From Lepus europaeus (Eukaryota > Chordata > Mammalia > Lagomorpha > Leporidae): a stretch of DNA of 64,000 bases. Made by a program: the position numbers and the translations under genes. Location: the NCBI RefSeq assembly GCF_033115175.1, contig NC_084828.1, forward strand, positions 98,581,388 through 98,645,387, given 5' to 3'. Each line of letters starts with the position of its first letter. Within the stretch, counting starts at the first letter, position 1. The notes below the pieces were generated by a model. It did not search any database. It was not told the DNA's origin and saw only the letters and a list, made by a program, of their open reading frames with translations. Positions 45,920 through 57,351 of the stretch are shown piece by piece.

Positions 45920-46521
45920 ATATAGAGAAGGAGTATTTGATCTTAAGACGAGACTACCCTGGATTACATGGGTGGGCTCCAAATGCCCTCACAAGTGTCC
46001 TTATAAAATAAAAGCACAGGAAGATTTAACATGAAGACACACATAGAAAAAGGCAATGTAAACTGTTGAAATCTTTACTTAATATATACTAAACTGATCT
46101 TCTGTACATAAAGAGAATTGAAAATGAATGTTGATGCAAATGGAAGGGGAGAGGGAGCGGGAAAGGGGAGGGTTGTGGGTGGGAGGGAAGTTATGGGGGT
46201 GGGGGGAAGCCATTGTAATCCATAAGCTGTACTTTGGAAATTTATATTCATTAAATACAAGTTTAAAAAAAAAAAGAAAAAGGCAATGTGAAGACGTTGG
46301 CAGAGATGGGAACCATGAAGCCACAATCCCAAGAATGCCAAGACAGGCACCAGAAGCTGGAAGAGAAAAGGAATAATTCACCCTAGAGCTCCCTAAAAAT
46401 GTGGCTCTGCAGGATTTCAGACATTTAGCCCTCACTCAAACTGTGAGAGAATCAATTTCTATTTTTTTAAACTACCAGATTGTTGTAATTTGTAACAGCA
46501 GCCATAGGAATCAAATACATT
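45920..46521 (+). mobile_element. MLT1-type MaLR LTR, split by a short L1
   Basis: 'gtgggctccaaatgccctcac', 'gtgtccttataaaat', then after the L1 'gaccacaatcc..gaatgcc', 'actgtgagagaatcaatttc' and 'gtaatttgtaacagcagcc' match MLT1 in order. Confidence 0.75.
46060..46274 (+). mobile_element. Short L1 3' end of the chimera's 3'UTR variant
   Basis: 15-bp duplication 'agaaaaaggcaatgt' (46045-46059 and 46275-46289). Shares 'gatgcaaatggaagg' and 'attcattaaata' with 6166-6295, unlike the 3'UTRs at 17511, 27716, 35488 and 63010. Confidence 0.95.
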
Positions 46522-46928
46522 CATTAAAAACAAAGAAAGTCTGAGAAACTGTCATAATCATGATATGACATAATCAAGACATGATAACCAAATATAATGT
46601 GGTATAAAATCATGGGGAGAAAGTATACACAATAAAAACTATGGAAATCTGAACAAAATATAGACTTTGCTTAATAATACTATACCAATGTTGGTTCATT
46701 AATCACAACAAATGTGCCATATTAATATAAGATATTAACATAAGATATAATAATAGGGAAAACTGGTACGGGAATTATATGAGTATTACCATCTTTTCAG
46801 TTCCTCTGTGGCTATGAAACTGTTCTAAAAATGAAGTATTTTAAACACTAATAAAGAAATGACACTCTAGAAACAAAATCTATATGACTACAACACATTT
46901 TCTTTATAAAAGTTAAAAGAAAGGGAGG
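46522..46928. other. Old repeat-like sequence, unnamed
   Basis: 'tctgagaaactgtcataatc', 'accaatgttggttcattaatc' and 'tgtgccatattaatataag' occur in an order I know from an ancient mammalian repeat 3' end, but I cannot name it with confidence. Confidence 0.4.
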
Positions 46929-47157
46929 TGGGGCTGATATTGTGACACAGCAGGTAAAGCTGCCACCTGCAATGCTGGCATCCCATATGGGCACTTGTTC
47001 ATGTTCTGGCTGCTCCATTTCTTTGGACTAGCTCAGCCCTGGCCAGTGTGGCCACCTGGGGGAGTGAACTGGCAGATTGAAGATCTCCCTGTGTCTCTCT
47101 CTGTAATTCTGACTTTCTCTCCCTCTCTCTCTCTGTAACTCTGACTTTCAAATTAAA
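46929..47157 (+). mobile_element. C-SINE with internal deletion
   Basis: Head with 'acacagcaggtaaagc', then a jump from the 'ggctgctccatttct' zone to 'tagctcagccctgg'. CT zone partly duplicated. Confidence 0.88.
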
Positions 47158-47329
47158 ATGGAGGAGGAGTTGGAGGAGGAAGAAGGGAAGGAATGAGGTT
47201 AGGATACAAACAATCATTAATTTTTTCACATATAAAATATGTTTTGATATGTCAATCTCAAATTTTACAATAAAAAATAGAAAAAAACTCAAGCCTCCAG
47301 AAGGGATAAAAGAGCAGAGAAAATTATCT

Positions 47330-48113
47330 AGCAAAAATCAGTATAATAAATATATATAATAACCATTGATCAAATGAAAACAGAACAAAACAATGAGAAC
47401 AAATCAAATGTATCAATAAGAGTAAATTAAACTTAGATTTAATTCCTAAAAGCATGCAACTTATAATAAACAACAAAGATTAAAAATAAGGCACAGAAAA
47501 ATACATCAGGGAAGTCACAGTAAATGAAAGTGTATAGCATTATTATCATCATAAAAAGTAGAACTCAAATCAAAAAGATGAAATGGGACAAGGAGGGATT
47601 TATAATGATATAAGCTGTAATTCCTTCAAGAAGATAACTATAGGCATGAACTCTCATGCCTAAAGAGCCTATCATGAAAATACAAAAGTAAAGCTGCTAG
47701 AAAAAAATATGTATTTATCAAAGCAAAATTATTCCAGAAAAACATTATCTCTTTCAGAAAAGGGTAAGCAAACAAAAAGAATACCATTAGTATCAAATTA
47801 ATTTTATTAATATATGAATACCATATATGCAGAAAAATCTTTCAACAACTCTGAAATATTATCAAAAATGGGCATATTTTAAGTCACAAACTCTCAAAAT
47901 ATTTCTCAAAGTTGACATTCACAAGTAATATTAGATATAATCACAATATTATAAATTCACAACAAAAATAAGATTATGAAATTCCACTAAAATTAATTTA
48001 CTCAACAGAAAAAACTATATGAACTATATATTAAAATTTATGGGATACAGCCAAAGTGCTTCTTAGAATCAAGTGTAAAACTAAGAAATGCTTATTAGAA
48101 AACAACTGAAAGG
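47330..48113 (+). mobile_element. Ancient L1M ORF2 (endonuclease region), sense
   Basis: 'gggacaaggagggatttataatgat' and 'tttatgggatacagccaaag' correspond to conserved L1 ORF2 blocks. Decayed. Confidence 0.65.
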
Positions 48114-48448
48114 GTCAGCACTGTGGCGTAGGAGGTAAAGCCATCACCTGAGACACTGGCATCTCATATGGGCACCTGTTAGAGTCCCGGCTGTTCCACT
48201 TCTGATCCAGCTTTCTGCTATGGCCTGGGAAAGCAGTGGAAGATGGCCCTGCACCCACATGGGAGACCCAGAAGGAGCTCCTGGCTTAGGATTGGCGCAG
48301 CTCTGGTCATCAAAGCCAACTGGGCAATGAACCAGCAGATGGAAGACATTCGTTCTCTCTCTCTCTCTCTCTCTCTCTGCCTCTCCTTCTCTCTGTGTGT
48401 AACTCTTACTTTCAAATAAATAAATAAATAAATCTTTAAAAAAAATAA
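48114..48448 (+). mobile_element. C-SINE, sense
   Basis: Head 'gtggcgtaggaggtaaagcc', (CT)n at about 48355-48378, (AAAT)n tail. No matching duplication on its right side. Confidence 0.92.
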
Positions 48449-48454
48449 AAAGAG

Positions 48455-49773
48455 CTTTGCCCATTTCTTAGTTGGATTGTTTGCATTGTTGTTGAGCTCT
48501 TCAGAGATTCTAGATATTAACCTTTTATCAGCTGCTTAGTTTGCAAATATTTTTCCCATTCTTTTGGATGCCTCCTCATTTTGCTGAGTGTTTTCTTTTG
48601 CAGTGTAAAAGTTTCTCAACTTGATGCAACCCCATTTATCAATTTTGGCTTTGATTGCCTGTGCCTCTGGGGTCTTTTCCAAGAAGTCTTGCAGAGTTTC
48701 CCCAATGTTCTCTAGTAATTTGATAGTATCATAATTTTAGGTCTTTAATACATTTTGAGTGGATTTTTTTGTATAAAATGTAAGGTAGGAGTCTTGTTTT
48801 GCACTTCTGAACGTGGATATCCTGTTTCCCCAGCACCATTGGTTGAAGAGACTGTCCTTGCTCCAGGAATTGACTTCGGCTCCTTTGTCAAAGATAAGTT
48901 GGTTGTATATGCATGGATTGATTTCTTGATTTTGTATCCTGTTCCATTGGTCTACATGTTTCTTTTTGTGCTGGTACCAGGCTGTTTTGATTATAACTGC
49001 CCTGTAGTATGTCTTGAAATCAGGTATTGTGATGCCTCTAGCTTTGTTTTTGTTGTATAAGATGGCTTTAGCTATTTGGGGTCTCTCGTGTTTCCATATG
49101 AATTTTAGCATCATTTTCTCTAGATCTGCAAAGAATGGCATTTTGATCGGGATCACACTGAATCTGTAAATTGCTTTTGATAGTATGGACATTTTGATGA
49201 TGTTGATTCTTCCTATCCACAAAGATGGAATGTTTTTCCATTTTTTTTAATGTCTTCTATTTCTTTCTTTAGTGTATTATAATTTTCACCATAGAGATCT
49301 TTGACACCCTTGGTTAAATTTATTCCAAGGTATTTAATTTTTTTGTAGCTATTGTGAATGGGACTGATCTTAAAAGTTCTTTCTTAGACATGACATTGTC
49401 TGTGTATGCAAAAGCTATTACGCTATTAATTTTTCTGTGTTGATTTTATTTCTTGCCACTTTACTGAACTCTTTAGTGAGTTCCAACAGTCTCTCAGTGG
49501 AGTCTTCTGGATCCCTATATAATCATGTCATCTGCAAACAGGGAGAGTTTGATTTCCTCCTTTCCAATTTTTATCCTTTTGATTTCTTTTTCTTACCTAA
49601 TCGCTGTGGCTAAAACTTCTAGGACTGTATTAAACAGAAATACTGAGATTGAGCATCCTTGCCTGTTTCCAGATCTTAGGAGAAGTGCTTCCAGTTTTTC
49701 TCCATTCAATAGGATGCTGGCTGTGGATTTATCATTAATTACCTTAATTGTGTTGAGGAATGCTCCTTCTATA
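48455..49773 (-). mobile_element. L1 ORF2 fragment, antisense, lacking both ends
   Basis: On the minus strand it reads from reverse transcriptase (LNGEKLEALLLRSGNRQGC-like at about 49660-49720) to the region upstream of the cysteine knuckle. The 48737-49222 frame (161 codons) holds the '[12 protein letters not shown]' and '[12 protein letters not shown]' blocks. No 3'UTR and no A-tail. Confidence 0.88.
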
Positions 49774-49775
49774 AA

Positions 49776-50130
49776 AATAAGACTTCTTAAAATGAAGAAA
49801 TATATCATGATACTTAATGGCAATATTGTAAAGATATCAACACTTTCTGTATTTAATCTATCAACTAAAAGTAAAATCAAAATTTTCATTGATTTTAATA
49901 TAGTTGTTTTAAATTAGACTTTCCAAAATAAAAAATGTAGAATTATTAAGAAATTAATTTTAAAAATAAATTAGTCTAGTCTTACACATTGAAATACCTT
50001 AATGTCAGCAATTTTCAAAATTGTTCACAGTACAGAAATTGAAAAATAGGTCAGTGAAAGAAATAGATCCCAGAATTAAGACCAGGCATATGTAAGAATA
50101 TAAAGACATTTTTCAAATTTATGAGGAAAT
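49776..50130 (+). mobile_element. Ancient L1M ORF2 (post-RT region), sense
   Basis: The frame near 49790-49915 (NIVKISTLSVF..IKIF) resembles the L1 '[21 protein letters not shown]' block, so L1M resumes here in the same sense as 47330-48113. Confidence 0.5.
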
Positions 50131-50941
50131 GATGGATCACTCACCACATAATATTAACACAGTTATATGGAGGAACTTTCTAAAGAACTGTGTTATAGTT
50201 ATCCTGATTTGTATAGAGGAAAAGCAATAGTTATAATAAGTATGTTTGTTTCTACATTATGCAGATTTTAGTTTGCAATATATCATTTGAATAAATAAAT
50301 TAGAAATAATTTTATATTTGTCAATTAATATTAGGCACAAAAATGTTTGATTTTCAGTAGTGTTACACAGCCTTTGTTTGCAAGATAACACAGTAAGAGG
50401 ACCTCTTCTTCCAATGAACTAATCTTAGGGGTACTATCTGCAAGAGCCAGATTTTCACTTGGGCAAAGACAAGCCATGTGAATGAGTGAGAAAATGGAGT
50501 GCTGCCTTAGGTTCTGCCTGCTAAAATCTATCCAGTCTTGTGATACTCTGAGACTCAGACCTTCTCAGGTTTTCTAGTTAGGTGCTGTGGTCCATGAAGA
50601 TCGTATGTTTCCAGCATCTGTGCTGGAAGATACATCTTATAAAAGGACGAATAGTACAAGAGTATCTTTCCCTAAGACCCATAGCTGGTAGACAGGATCC
50701 AGGCATTGCTCCTTTATCTTCCCTCATCCCTTTAAGAGTAGTTTTTAGGTACTGACCACTAGAGAATTGTAGTGGGACAGCAGATGTCCTACTGATATCA
50801 CTGAAACTGTTAGAGCTTCCTGCAGGCTCACAATTTGGGGGAGGACTTAGCTATTGTTCAATTACTAGGAGTTTGGGCTAGAGTCTCCTGAGCTCAATTA
50901 AAAACCACAGTACATCACCAGACTCCTGGTACAGTGAGATA
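50131..50941. other. No recognised feature
   Basis: No convincing ORF or repeat. Confidence 0.45.
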
Positions 50942-51280
50942 CAGTTGCCTCTCAGGAGCATGGGGATTGCTTCCAGGACTCCCACAACATCAAAATCAAC
51001 AGATGCTCAACTCCTTCACATAAAACGATATAGTATTGCCTATAATCCATGTACATTCTCCCATATACTTTATGTTATCTTTGGATCACTTATAATATCT
51101 AATATAATGAAAATGTTATGTAAATATTTGTTGTATTATTTAGGGAATGAAAAAAAAATCTTCACATGTTCAGTACAGATGTAATTTGTAGATATATATG
51201 CAGTGTGTGCACGTGTATATTGATCTACAATAGGTTGAATCCTTGGATGCAGAACACACAGATACATAAGGCTAATTGTA
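50942..51280. mobile_element. Tigger/MER2-like DNA transposon, non-autonomous
   Basis: Terminal inverted repeats 'cagttgcctctcagg' and 'aaggctaattgta'. Inside, 'attgcttccaggactcccac', 'tcaacagatgctcaa', 'acatgttcagtacagatg' and 'ggttgaatccttggatgcag' are typical Tigger/MER2 words. No transposase. Confidence 0.82.
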
Positions 51281-52020
51281 GTGATAAAATTCTTAGGCAT
51301 CAACACACTGAAAAAAGTGCCTATACTTTTATTGTGTACCTACTAACTTTATAAAATGGCATATTGTACATAATCTCTGACTGAATATTGTATCCATCAA
51401 ACAAGAGACAGTCTCTCCATCCTTCTGGATAAGACACATAGAAAATGGCACAAGTTCCAAAGTTTCAATCCAAATTGCAAATTTTGCTCCCAAACTTCTA
51501 ACTTGAAGGATTCAGTGAGGCTGAGAACCCTACAGAAGAGTACTTATACTCTAATTAAGTCAGTGCTAACCTAGCACAGAAGATATACAGGATGTGAACC
51601 AGAATAGATTTTAGATGAGGATCATGAGACAATGCATGACAAACCACAACAACAGGAATGCACCTGTAATGCAGAAGTACTTCCATATATAAGCTAATCT
51701 ATATTTTTCATTAATTTCCCAATGAGAACAGGTGAGAAGTAGATATTTAGAATCTTAGGAGGAGTTTATTGCTTATTATAAAATCAGTAAACCTTACAGT
51801 TTATTTCTTAGTATCATTTACACCATGCTCAATAATTTCTTGTATCTTTACTTTTTTTAAAAAAACTGAAGTCTCAAGTTAGATCATCTGTAAAAGATAA
51901 AATAGCTGAACCAGATGAGGTCAAATTACAATTGGGTGACTTTGAATCCCAGTTTCACAGAGCAGATAACCCCATTTTCTTCTTTCTTCCTATCTGGGTG
52001 TGCCACAGGTAGCTTATATG
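51281..52020. other. No recognised feature
   Basis: Unique-looking sequence. Confidence 0.45.
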
Positions 52021-52147
52021 AGGGTACTTCAAAAAGTTCATGAAAACTTGAATGAGAAGATAAGTTTATTTTGGTGCAAAAACAAAAAATTAAAATCTAT
52101 GAATAGCTTTTTCATAGCATTTTTTCAATGAAATTTTGAAATCTCCC
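52021..52147. mobile_element. Mariner-type MITE, second copy
   Basis: 'agggtacttcaaaaagttc' start, 'aagtttattttggtgcaaaaa' interior and a degenerate inverted end 'caatgaaattttgaaatctccc'. Same family as 36507-36630. Confidence 0.75.
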
Positions 52148-52404
52148 GTTATAATATTCCAACTGCTTTATCATCATCTCAAAAATATCAAAGTTGTCCT
52201 TTCTGTATTTGCCAAATAAAACATTTTTATTCTCTTTATTGCCTCAAACCATATTGACAGTTCTCTGTGCCTAGAGATTAAAGCCAAAGAACTAACTAAA
52301 TACAAACAATGTCTTCTCCTCAGTCTTTTTTCTTAACTGAATCAATTAAACAGAATTGAGATCCTGAACAAACCCGAGGATCTAGAATTAAAAAAAAAAA
52401 AAAG
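52148..52404. other. No recognised feature
   Basis: Unique-looking; ends in an A13 run at 52391-52403 just before a C-SINE. Confidence 0.4.
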
Positions 52405-52662
52405 AGGGGTTGGCGCTATGGCATAGTAGGTTAGGCCTCTCTGCCTGCGGCACCAGCATCCCATACGAGTTCCTGTGAGTCCCAGCTGTTCCACTTCCAA
52501 TCTAGCTCCCTGCTAATGACCTGGGAAAGCAGTGAAACACGGCCCAAGTGCTTAGGCCATGCATCCATGTGGGAGACCAGGAAGAAGCTCCTGGCTCCTG
52601 GCTTTGGATTGGCGCAGCTCTAGCCATTGTGGCCATTTGGGGAGTAAAACAGAGGATGGAAG

Positions 52663-52702
<40 letters not shown>

Positions 52703-52733
52703 CTCTGCCTCTCAAATAAATAAATAGATCTTT
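52405..52733 (+). mobile_element. C-SINE, first of a head-to-tail pair
   Basis: Full-length with (CT)n at about 52666-52698. Its tail ends 'aaataaatagatctttt' directly at the head of the next copy. Confidence 0.92.
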
Positions 52734-53065
52734 TGGGGTCGACGCTGTGGCGTAGTGGGTAAAGCCGCCACTGAAGTGCCAGCATCCCATATGGGTGCTG
52801 AGACCCGGCTGCTCCACTTCTGATCCAGCTCTCTGCTATGGCCTGGGAAAGTAGTAGAAAATAGTCCAAGTCCTTGGGCCCCTGCACCTGCGTGGGAGAC
52901 CTGGAAGAAGCTCCTGGCTCCTGGCTTTGGATTGGTGTAGCTCCAGCTGTTGCAGCCAACTGGGGAGTGAACCAGCAGATGGATGACCTCTCTCTCTCTC
53001 CTTCTCTCTCTGTAAATCTTTCAAATAAAATAAATAAATCTTAAATAAATAAATCTTTAAAAGAA
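52734..53065 (+). mobile_element. C-SINE, second of a head-to-tail pair
   Basis: Starts 'ggggtcgacgctgtggcg'. Part of the head is missing ('gtgctg|agacccgg'). Tail of (AAAT)n with a repeated 'aataaatctt' unit. Confidence 0.92.
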
Positions 53066-53376
53066 AAAGAAAGGTCTATGTATACCAGTCTTGCTGCAAA
53101 TATAGTTTTGTCAAACTTTGTTTCATACCTTTGTCAACTAATGGTTAAGAATGTTATTCTACTATAGTTTTAATAATTTGTGATTACTTTGAAATTTACT
53201 ATCTATGGATGAAATAGTCATTTTTCCATGTGATTACTGTTCATAGCCCTTGCCTATATTTCCACTAAGCTAGGTCCTTTTTTCTTTTTACTTGCTCAAT
53301 TCTTTATTTACTGGAGCATTAAGCCCTTGACTACAATGCAAATTAAAAATATGTTATTTCAAAAGTGAAGGGAAGA
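53066..53376 (+). mobile_element. Older lagomorph L1 3' end, left part
   Basis: Parallels 57425-57720 ('gctacaaatatagttttgtcaaac', 'attaagcctttgactataatg', 'attaaaaatatgttat'). Interrupted by the C-SINE at 53377 and resumes to about 53880 ('gatctatgaactacattgaac'). Confidence 0.7.
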
Positions 53377-53722
53377 GGCCGGCGCCGCGGCTCACTAGGC
53401 TAATCCTCCGCCTTGCGGCGCCGGCACACCAGGTTCTAGTCCCGGTCAGGGCACCGATCCTGTCCCGGTTGCCCCTCTTCCAGGGCAGCTCTCTGCTGTG
53501 GCCAGGGAGTGCAGTGGAGGATGGCCTCATGTCCTTGGGCCCTGCACCCCTGGGAGACCAGGAGAAGCACCTGGCTCCTGCCATCGGAACAGCGCGGTGC
53601 GCCGGCCGCAGCGCGCCAGCCACGGCGGCCATTGGAGGGTGAACCAACAGCAAAAGGAAGACCTTTCTCTCTCTCTCTCACTGTCCACTCTGCCTGTCAA
53701 AAATTAAAAAAAATAAAATAAA
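53377..53722 (+). mobile_element. C-SINE, GC-rich young subtype
   Basis: Duplication 'aaaagtgaagggaaga' (53361-53376 and 53723-53738). Representative of the six CpG-rich copies. Confidence 0.96.
53387..53442 (+). promoter_or_regulatory. RNA polymerase III internal promoter (A and B boxes) of the C-SINE
   Basis: A-box-like 'gcggctcactagg' at 53387-53399 and B-box 'ggttctagtcc' at 53432-53442 (consensus GGTTCRANNCC with one change) have tRNA-like spacing. Activity is inferred. Confidence 0.6.
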
Positions 53723-53738
53723 AAAAGTGAAGGGAAGA

Positions 53739-53880
53739 AGAAAGGGGAAAGGGGGAGGGAAGAAGAAAGGGAATATCATCATATCCTCAGAATGAGATCT
53801 ATGAACTACATTGAACTTATTAAAAACTAAAACAAAATTTAGAAAAGTAAATGGCAATCAAATATAATGTTGAATGAAAA
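53739..53880 (+). mobile_element. Older lagomorph L1 3' end, right part
   Basis: G/A-rich block, then 'tgaactacattgaacttattaaaa', as at 57820-57860. Confidence 0.6.
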
Positions 53881-54449
53881 AAGTAAATAAACAAACCCAG
53901 AGGTTTTTTCCTCAACACCTCCTATGTGGAGTGTGACTGATCAGATTACCAGTCATAATATCACCTACCACCATGTACTCTTCCTCAATCTCAACTGATT
54001 CTTGCCGCATCAATGTCTCTCTTTTAAACTTCTGAAAACTATTAGTGATGCTTAATAATGTCAAATCTACATCAAAAGGCAAATACCTAAAATGAAACAT
54101 CACTAAATCCTGTAACTATATAAAAACTCCACTTTGACTTATCCCCTTGACTCTCCATGTCATTTTCAGTCTTGAATCCTGAGCATCTTTGTATATGAAA
54201 AAGGAAACAGCCAGATCAAATGAGAATAAAAAAGAGAATCTTCAATGATTGATCCAGACCTCATCTTAATTGATCCAAGACAATTACCCTTTACCCATCA
54301 TTTGGGATCCTACAACATCACTGGGAAAATCTTTTATAAAGGAAGATTAACTGTGTTGTTAAGATCCCCATTCAGAATGGATCCCGCAGTCCATTTAAGG
54401 AAGCTTACATCTCAGAAATGGATTCTTTTTCCTGAAGATTAACATTTTT
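53881..54449. other. No recognised feature
   Basis: Unique-looking; ORFs of 65 codons or fewer with no domain. Confidence 0.45.
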
Positions 54450-54543
54450 AAAACTACCATTTATCAAACACACATGAACTGTGAGACACTATGCTAAGAC
54501 TCATTGCTTTCATCAGCCCCAATCCTCATAACACTGAGAGATA

Positions 54544-54596
<53 letters not shown>

Positions 54597-54735
54597 ACAC
54601 ACACATGTATGGCAACTAGAGATTCAGAGACATTAACTTACTACAATTACAAAAACAATACATAGCTGAACTGGAACTCAAATCTAGCACATCCTGACTT
54701 CAGGACACACGCTCTTTCCCCTCTACCACACTTAA
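54450..54735 (-). mobile_element. MIR, antisense, with a hexanucleotide expansion
   Basis: 'gagacactatgctaagactc', 'caatcctcataacac' and 'agagattcagagacattaac', then 'gaactggaactcaaatc' and 'ctctaccacac', follow the complement of MIR. A (TATATG)n array splits it. Confidence 0.75.
54545..54597 (+). repeat. (GTATAT)n microsatellite
   Basis: About eight perfect hexamers followed by ACACAC. Confidence 0.95.
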
Positions 54736-54749
54736 TCCATCTTGTCTAC

Positions 54750-55130
54750 GCACAGATTTGCATTTGACTATTACAAGCTGAATTGGACCTCCCAAAATGA
54801 TACAGAACCTACAGACATCCACAGTACTTGTGAATGTATTCTTATTTGGAAACAAGGTCTATGTGATGACCAGGCCAAACAGAAGCCACTGGACTGGACC
54901 TTCATCCAATACGACTACATCTGTATGAAAGAGAAAAGCTGGATGCAAGGCCAGATAAGCATAAAGGGTAAACAACTGAAGGAAGACACAGAAAGTCACC
55001 TACAAGCCAAAGAATTCCAGAAGCAACTAGAGGCTGGATAACAGGCATGGAACAGAATCTGCCTCACAGTCCTCAGGAGAAACTGACCCTGCTCAGGAGA
55101 AACACTGTGATGTCCACAACTATAAGGTGA
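54750..55130 (+). mobile_element. MLT1-type MaLR LTR, sense
   Basis: 'ctgaattggacctcccaaaa', 'gtgaatgtattcttatttgg', 'aacaaggtctatgtgatgac', 'cctacaagccaaagaa' and 'gaaactgaccctgct' follow MLT1 in order. The 99-codon ORF inside is a chance frame. Confidence 0.72.
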
Positions 55131-55267
55131 TAAATTCCTTTTATGGTACTTTCTCACACCAGTCCCATAAGATGAATACATTAATCATCCTAAAAGATTT
55201 CTTCCTTCTCTAATAGGTCTCTCCCTCTATCTCAACCCTGTGTAATAACTCCACGTTTCCATTTTTT

Positions 55268-55573
55268 AAAAAAAAGATTTATTTATTTATTTATTTGAAA
55301 GGCAGAGTTACAGAGAGGGGGAAAGACAGAGAAAAGGATATTCCATCTGCTGCCAGGGCTGGGCCAGGCCAAAGCCAGGACCCTGAAACTCCAACTGGGT
55401 CTCCCACCTGGGTGGCAGAGTCCAAGTACTTGGGTCATTTTCCACTGCTTTCCCAAGTACATTAGCAGGGCATTGGATTGGAAGTGGAGCAGCCAGGATT
55501 CAAATTGGTGCTCAAATGGGATACTGGCATTGCCAGTAGCAGCTTAACCCACTGTGCCACAATGCTAGCCCCC
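55268..55573 (-). mobile_element. C-SINE, antisense
   Basis: Starts with complement of the (AAAT)n tail and ends 'tgtgccacaatgctagcccc'. Confidence 0.93.
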
Positions 55574-57351
55574 AATTTTCCAATTTTAATATGTCTGATA
55601 TTCTCTCAATGTCACCCAGGCTTTCCTCATTTCCTATGCTATAATTTGTATCCTCCAAAGACGTCTCCTGTTTGTGCTTCTGTACTTTTCCAACCACAGC
55701 ACAATCTCAAATATTAATTTTATAATGTTATTTCTTCCTCTCTCAAATGTATCACTTGTTTTATGTGGTCAAAAATAGGATATTGTACCTGGCAAGTGTG
55801 CAAATACATTTGTTTGCATTCATTTATTTTTGAGATATAATTGTTGCAACCCTTTAGAAAAGGATTTTAATAACATAAATCAAGAGTTCAAGAGGCCTGC
55901 AATGTTTAACTTAGTATTCCCACCATGAAGAATTTAGATTGTATAAATAAATTAACAGAGGAAAAGACACAGGCACTGCAACAGTTCTAGAATGAAAATG
56001 TGGTAATAAATCTAAAATATTCCATGTAAAAACATAACAAAATAAATCAAGTTAACTGAATCTGCTGAAATATCATTGATTCACCAGAAAGGATATCTAG
56101 AAAGAATATACATAAACATGGGAAAATATTTTGTGTGTGATATGAAAAATAGCATATACTGGTAATATAAATACAACTGTGAGACAATGCCTAATTAATC
56201 AAATAAAATATGCAAATAAAAATACACTTTTTTTTGTTTCCATGATTTTAAATGGTTAGGGGGAAGTCTGCTAAATTAATTTGCAAGTATTTTCCTCGTG
56301 TCCTTCACAAGGATTGGATCATGGTCTCTATACTAGAGAGCAATCTGGGGTACCTTGTGTTTTGAGTTGTTGACACCCTGCAGCAGCAAATCCACACAAT
56401 GAGCCTTGGCTATAGTCTGTGTAAGCACAGAGACTAGGTCAACTGCACTGAATTTAGCACTTTTTAGCCCCTTCCATCATTGATGGCTCTGAGCATGCTA
56501 TTTATTTCTGAGCTAAAGCAACAGGAAGAACATGAACCTAAAACGAAAAATTAGTCAAACTCTACAAATAGATGTCACAGCTACAGATCAAAGGACATTC
56601 TTAATACCAACACAGTGTAAAAGTGCCTGTTCCCATATCACCCTTCTCGGTCCCACCTGTACACCCATAAATTAGAGGCTTCTCTGAGTGTGCATATATG
56701 TGAAATAGTGGCCATAATCTATATCACATTAATTATCTTGCAGACTTCCAGCGGGTACTTCAGTACATTGTTTTCAGAAAACTGGGCTCATGGTGTTATC
56801 CTCACCCTCCTAATCAGCTCATTCCTTACAACATCTCCTTCATCTAAGATTTATCTTGCTACTTCATGAGTGAACTCTTTACACACCTGTTCATTCTCTA
56901 TGCCACCACTAAATTATATGTGTATGTATAAATTTATATACATATAATTATATAATTAGCAACTTAATCCATTAACTATCTACTGTTTCTCTACAAACCA
57001 CTGGAAATTTAATGTTGGATAGATCACATCCTCATATAGCTCAAAATTTGTGGGAAAGACAAGTATTAATGGCCAAAAATACCAAATAAATGGGCAGCTA
57101 CATCTATGACAAGAGCAACAAAACAAAGGCACACTCTGCTATATGCAGTAGAGGATTGATCTATCCGGGAGGGCAAGAAAGACTTGCTTGAAGTAATAGG
57201 TATCAAGTGGAAATACAAAGAAAAAGCAGGAGTTAAAGAAGTAAAAGCCAAACAAGCCGGAAGAGGTGGTGGGGCTACATGTGAAGGACCTTATAGGATA
57301 TGTTAAGAATTTGGTCTTACCTTAAGAATAACAGGAGATTGTTTTGACTGA
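55574..57351. other. No recognised gene or repeat
   Basis: The longest unique-looking block in the window. ORFs are short and unsupported. Confidence 0.5.

Noticed and set aside
54742..55041. 99-codon ORF as a possible small gene
   Set aside because: It lies wholly within an MLT1-type LTR.
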